Made by a program: the position numbers and the translations under genes
Origin: Alicyclobacillus tolerans
GTDB taxonomy: Bacteria > Bacillota > Bacilli > Alicyclobacillales > Alicyclobacillaceae
Length of the DNA: 64,000 nt
Assembly (NCBI RefSeq): GCF_021739485.1
Contig: NZ_JAJFNK010000019.1
Span: forward strand, 41,428 to 105,427
Direction: 5' to 3'
Shown: positions 62,030-64,000 of the stretch, piece after piece
How the letters are laid out: every line of letters starts with the position of its first letter
Numbering within the stretch: the first letter of the stretch is position 1
Notes under the pieces: model-generated
Seen by the model: the letters and a program-made list of their open reading frames with translations, nothing else
Databases searched by the model: none
Told to the model about the DNA's origin: nothing

Positions 62030-63589
62030 TCACTCGGCCCGATGGGCTTCGAGTTCCCGCAACTCGATGCGCCGAATCTTTCCACTTGTGGTCTTGGGCA
62101 GCGTATCCACAAATTGAATCGCTCGCGGATATTTATAGGGCGCCGTCACGTTTTTGACGTGTTCCTGAAGCTGGCTGACCAAGTTGGGGTCGTCCTTGTC
62201 GGACGGGTTGCGCAACACGACAAATGCTTTCACGACGTGGCCGCGCTCTGCGTCCGGACTGGCTACAACCGCACATTCAGCCACTTTCGGGTGCTTGACG
62301 AGCGCGTCCTCCACCTCGAACGGCCCAATCGTATACCCCGCCGAAATGATGATGTCGTCGGAACGGCCTTCAAACCAGAAGTAACCGTCTTCGTCCATTC
62401 GTCCTTTGTCTCCGGTAACGTACCACTCGCCGCGATAGGCTTGATGGGTCCGCTCCGGGTCGTTCAAATAGCCTTTAAACAGCGCGGGGAACGAACGGTG
62501 TACGGCAATGTGACCCACTTCGTTCACGGGGAGTTCGTTGCCCTCGTCGTCAATGATAGCCACCTTCATGCCGGGAAACGGTTTCCCCATCGATCCCGGT
62601 TTGACTTCCATGTCTTGCAGCGTCCCCACGAGCAGGCTGTTTTCCGTCTGTCCATAGCCGTCGCGAACGGTGACAGAAAACTCCCGGCGAAACGTATCGA
62701 TGACTTCCCGGTTGAGGGGTTCACCCGCACTGACTGCCGAACGCAGGTTCAATTTATACTGTGAAAGGTTGTCCACCTTAGCCATCAACCGGTACTCCGT
62801 CGGTGTGGCGCACAACATTTCCACTTTGTGCTTTGCCATCAAGTTGAGGTACGTCTCGGGCTGAAAGCGCCCTTGATAGACAAAAGCGGTAGCCCCATTG
62901 CCGAGAATGGACACAAATGGACTCCATACCCACTTCGCCCAACCGGGGCCTGCTGTGGCCCAGGACACTTCGCCCGGCCGCGCGTCAAACCAGTAGGTTC
63001 CCGCCACTTTCAGGTGTTCTCTTGGCCAAGTATAGGTGTGAACCACCCCTTTGGGCCCTGCTGTGGTGCCGCTGGTATAAGACAAAAAGGCAATGTCGTC
63101 ATCGCTCGTTTCAGCGCAGAAATCCCCTTCCGATCCGAGTTCAGAGACGTCGTCCAGCAACGTCCAGCCTTCGCGGGCACCGCCCACACTGTAAAAGCGG
63201 ACAAGCGATGGATTAGCCGCGCGAATTTCGTCGATCACATGAAGAAGGCTGTGGTGGACAATCACCGTGCTGACGCCGGCGTGCCGGACCCGGTACTGTA
63301 CATCCCCAGCGCGAAGCATCTCTGACCCTGGCAGAATGGTCGTCCCCAGCTTTAACAACGCCAGATACACCGCGTACGCTTCAATTCCGCGCGGCAGCAA
63401 CACCAACACCTTTTGCCTGGGCGTAAGTCCCATGCGGGACAACCCGCTGGCCAAACGGTTGGTCATCCGACGCAGTCCTTCGTAATCCAGCCTTTTTTCG
63501 TGTCCTTCCCCATCAACGCTCAAAACCGCCAGGCGGTTCGGCGCCTCAAACGCCACTTGATCCACAGTCACGGCAAAGTTGTATCCCAT
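62030..63589 (-). CDS. Medium-chain acyl-CoA synthetase (AMP-forming, ACSM/MbcS type)
   Basis: A 519-residue adenylate-forming enzyme. LSYTSGTTAGPKGVVHTY is the P-loop-like ATP motif, DGYGQTENSL the adenine motif, GEWYVTGDKGRMDEDGYFWFEGRSDD the hinge region, and PKTTSGKIRR the catalytic Lys motif. WATAGPGWAKWVWSP is typical of medium- or branched-chain ligases like MbcS and mammalian ACSM. GGAGGGGG precedes the ATG. It acts in the cytoplasm on C4-C10 or branched acids. It shares with the long-chain ligase at 48950 only the general fold motifs. Confidence 0.92.
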   Translation of the reverse strand: MGYNFAVTVDQVAFEAPNRLAVLSVDGEGHEKRLDYEGLRRMTNRLASGLSRMGLTPRQKVLVLLPRGIEAYAVYLALLKLGTTILPGSEMLRAGDVQYRVRHAGVSTVIVHHSLLHVIDEIRAANPSLVRFYSVGGAREGWTLLDDVSELGSEGDFCAETSDDDIAFLSYTSGTTAGPKGVVHTYTWPREHLKVAGTYWFDARPGEVSWATAGPGWAKWVWSPFVSILGNGATAFVYQGRFQPETYLNLMAKHKVEMLCATPTEYRLMAKVDNLSQYKLNLRSAVSAGEPLNREVIDTFRREFSVTVRDGYGQTENSLLVGTLQDMEVKPGSMGKPFPGMKVAIIDDEGNELPVNEVGHIAVHRSFPALFKGYLNDPERTHQAYRGEWYVTGDKGRMDEDGYFWFEGRSDDIIISAGYTIGPFEVEDALVKHPKVAECAVVASPDAERGHVVKAFVVLRNPSDKDDPNLVSQLQEHVKNVTAPYKYPRAIQFVDTLPKTTSGKIRRIELRELEAHRAE

Positions 63590-63736
63590 GCGGCTCCCCC
63601 TCCTGCCCCGCCGGTCGACGGGCGCGAGTGAATTCTATGAATCCGCTGCGCATTCAAATCTATAAACCATACCCCCGTATATTATAGAGTATTCAGAACC
63701 ATTTGCGTATCGTCCACCGCTGTGGAACAATTTCCA

Positions 63737-63815
63737 TCCAATCTACGCGGACAACGCCTGTCCAATCTACGCGGACAACGCCTGTCCAATCTACGCGGAC
63801 AATTTTTGTCCAATC
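63737..63815. repeat. Three-copy 24 bp tandem repeat, each with a GGACA/TGTCC hairpin
   Basis: TCCAATCTACGCGGACAACGCCTG occurs twice, followed by a third unit differing in the last bases (AATTTTTG) and a partial fourth. Each unit plus the next two bases forms GGACA-N5-TGTCC, so the tract contains a row of short hairpins. Confidence 0.85.
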
Positions 63816-63854
63816 AAAAACAGCGACCCGCTGCCTATGGCAACGCGGGTCGCT
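63815..63854 (-). terminator. Minus-strand terminator at the right edge
   Basis: On the minus strand AGCGACCCGC / GCGGGTCGCT (13-base loop) is followed by GTTTTTG. It ends a minus-strand gene that would lie right of the window, before the acyl-CoA synthetase gene. Confidence 0.75.
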
Positions 63855-63931
63855 CCGTGCGCAAAAGGGCGGGTTCCCTCTGGGCCAATCAGGTCCAATC
63901 CCTGTCTCGGTCCATTCCCCATCCCGTACTT

Positions 63932-64000
63932 GTTCCATTCCCCACCGTACTTGTTCCATTCCCCACCGTACTTGTTCCATTCCCCACCGTACTTGTTCCA
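63932..64000. repeat. 21 bp tandem repeat running off the window
   Basis: GTTCCATTCCCCACCGTACTT is repeated three times exactly from 63932 to 63994, preceded by one diverged copy at 63909 and followed by a partial copy at the edge. The array therefore extends past base 64000. Confidence 0.9.

Noticed and set aside
63693..63980. 95-residue minus-strand protein with MEQVRWG repeats
   Set aside because: The frame exists because two tandem repeats have lengths divisible by three. It runs through a terminator hairpin and lacks a ribosome site.

Overview
The window reads as chromosome from an endospore-forming member of the Bacillota, most likely an acidophilic or sulfur-using relative of Alicyclobacillus. 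This is inferred from a pro-sigma-K gene, strong AGGAGG-type ribosome binding sites with many GTG and TTG starts, a SAM-I riboswitch in front of methionine genes, a YtpB-type sesquarterpene synthase, and a sulfide oxidation gene set. No rRNA, tRNA, CRISPR array, transposase or phage structural gene was recognised.

The central feature is an interrupted sigma factor gene. The first 141 codons of sigK (pro-sequence and region 2) lie at 9179-9600. The last 103 codons (region 4) lie at 26973-27285. Both break points carry the same 10 bp, AGGGAAATGA, in the same reading phase. Joining the two copies restores an uninterrupted 244-residue pro-sigma-K. The 17,372 bp between them therefore behave like a sigK intervening ('skin') element. 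A 535-residue large serine recombinase is its last gene, and the recombinase stop codon is the last three bases of the right-hand repeat.

The cargo is metabolic rather than phage-like. It holds a secreted degenerate MA-type peptidase, a TSUP sulfite/sulfonate-type exporter, sulfide:quinone oxidoreductase, a rhodanese-persulfide dioxygenase fusion, a NarL-type two-component system, cytochrome bd oxidase (cydAB), small membrane and zinc-ribbon proteins, an MFS transporter, hydroxypyruvate isomerase with tartronate semialdehyde reductase, a DMT exporter and a small unknown protein. The same inverted-repeat motif (ATYAGG...CCTRAT) precedes both the exporter and cydAB, which suggests that a common regulator, perhaps the encoded response regulator, controls sulfide oxidation and the quinol oxidase together.

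Left of the element (1-9178) are the end of RNase Z, a small Cys-rich protein, a GPH sugar transporter overlapping tail to tail with a GH1 beta-glucosidase, an unknown protein, an SGNH hydrolase, a methyltransferase, and a GntR/UTRA regulator followed by a DHA2 drug exporter.

Right of the element (27286-64000) is ordinary chromosome: HtrA protease, a tandem pair of dynamin-like GTPases, M42 aminopeptidase, YtpB, FolB, glycosyltransferase, OsmC, YihY, RluA-type pseudouridine synthase, NifU-like scaffold, DUF378, FapA/DUF342 protein, GNAT, DinB, PcrA helicase, TrmB regulator, FolE, long-chain acyl-CoA ligase, DJ-1-like protein and a lipoprotein cyclophilin. After these come metY-metX under a SAM-I riboswitch, a NitT/TauT-like ABC transporter with fused permeases, a nucleotidyltransferase / CDP-alcohol phosphatidyltransferase / glycosyltransferase cluster, a medium-chain acyl-CoA synthetase, and two tandem repeat tracts at the right edge. 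Several other short tandem repeats sit between genes. Functions are assigned from sequence reading only; no database search was run.
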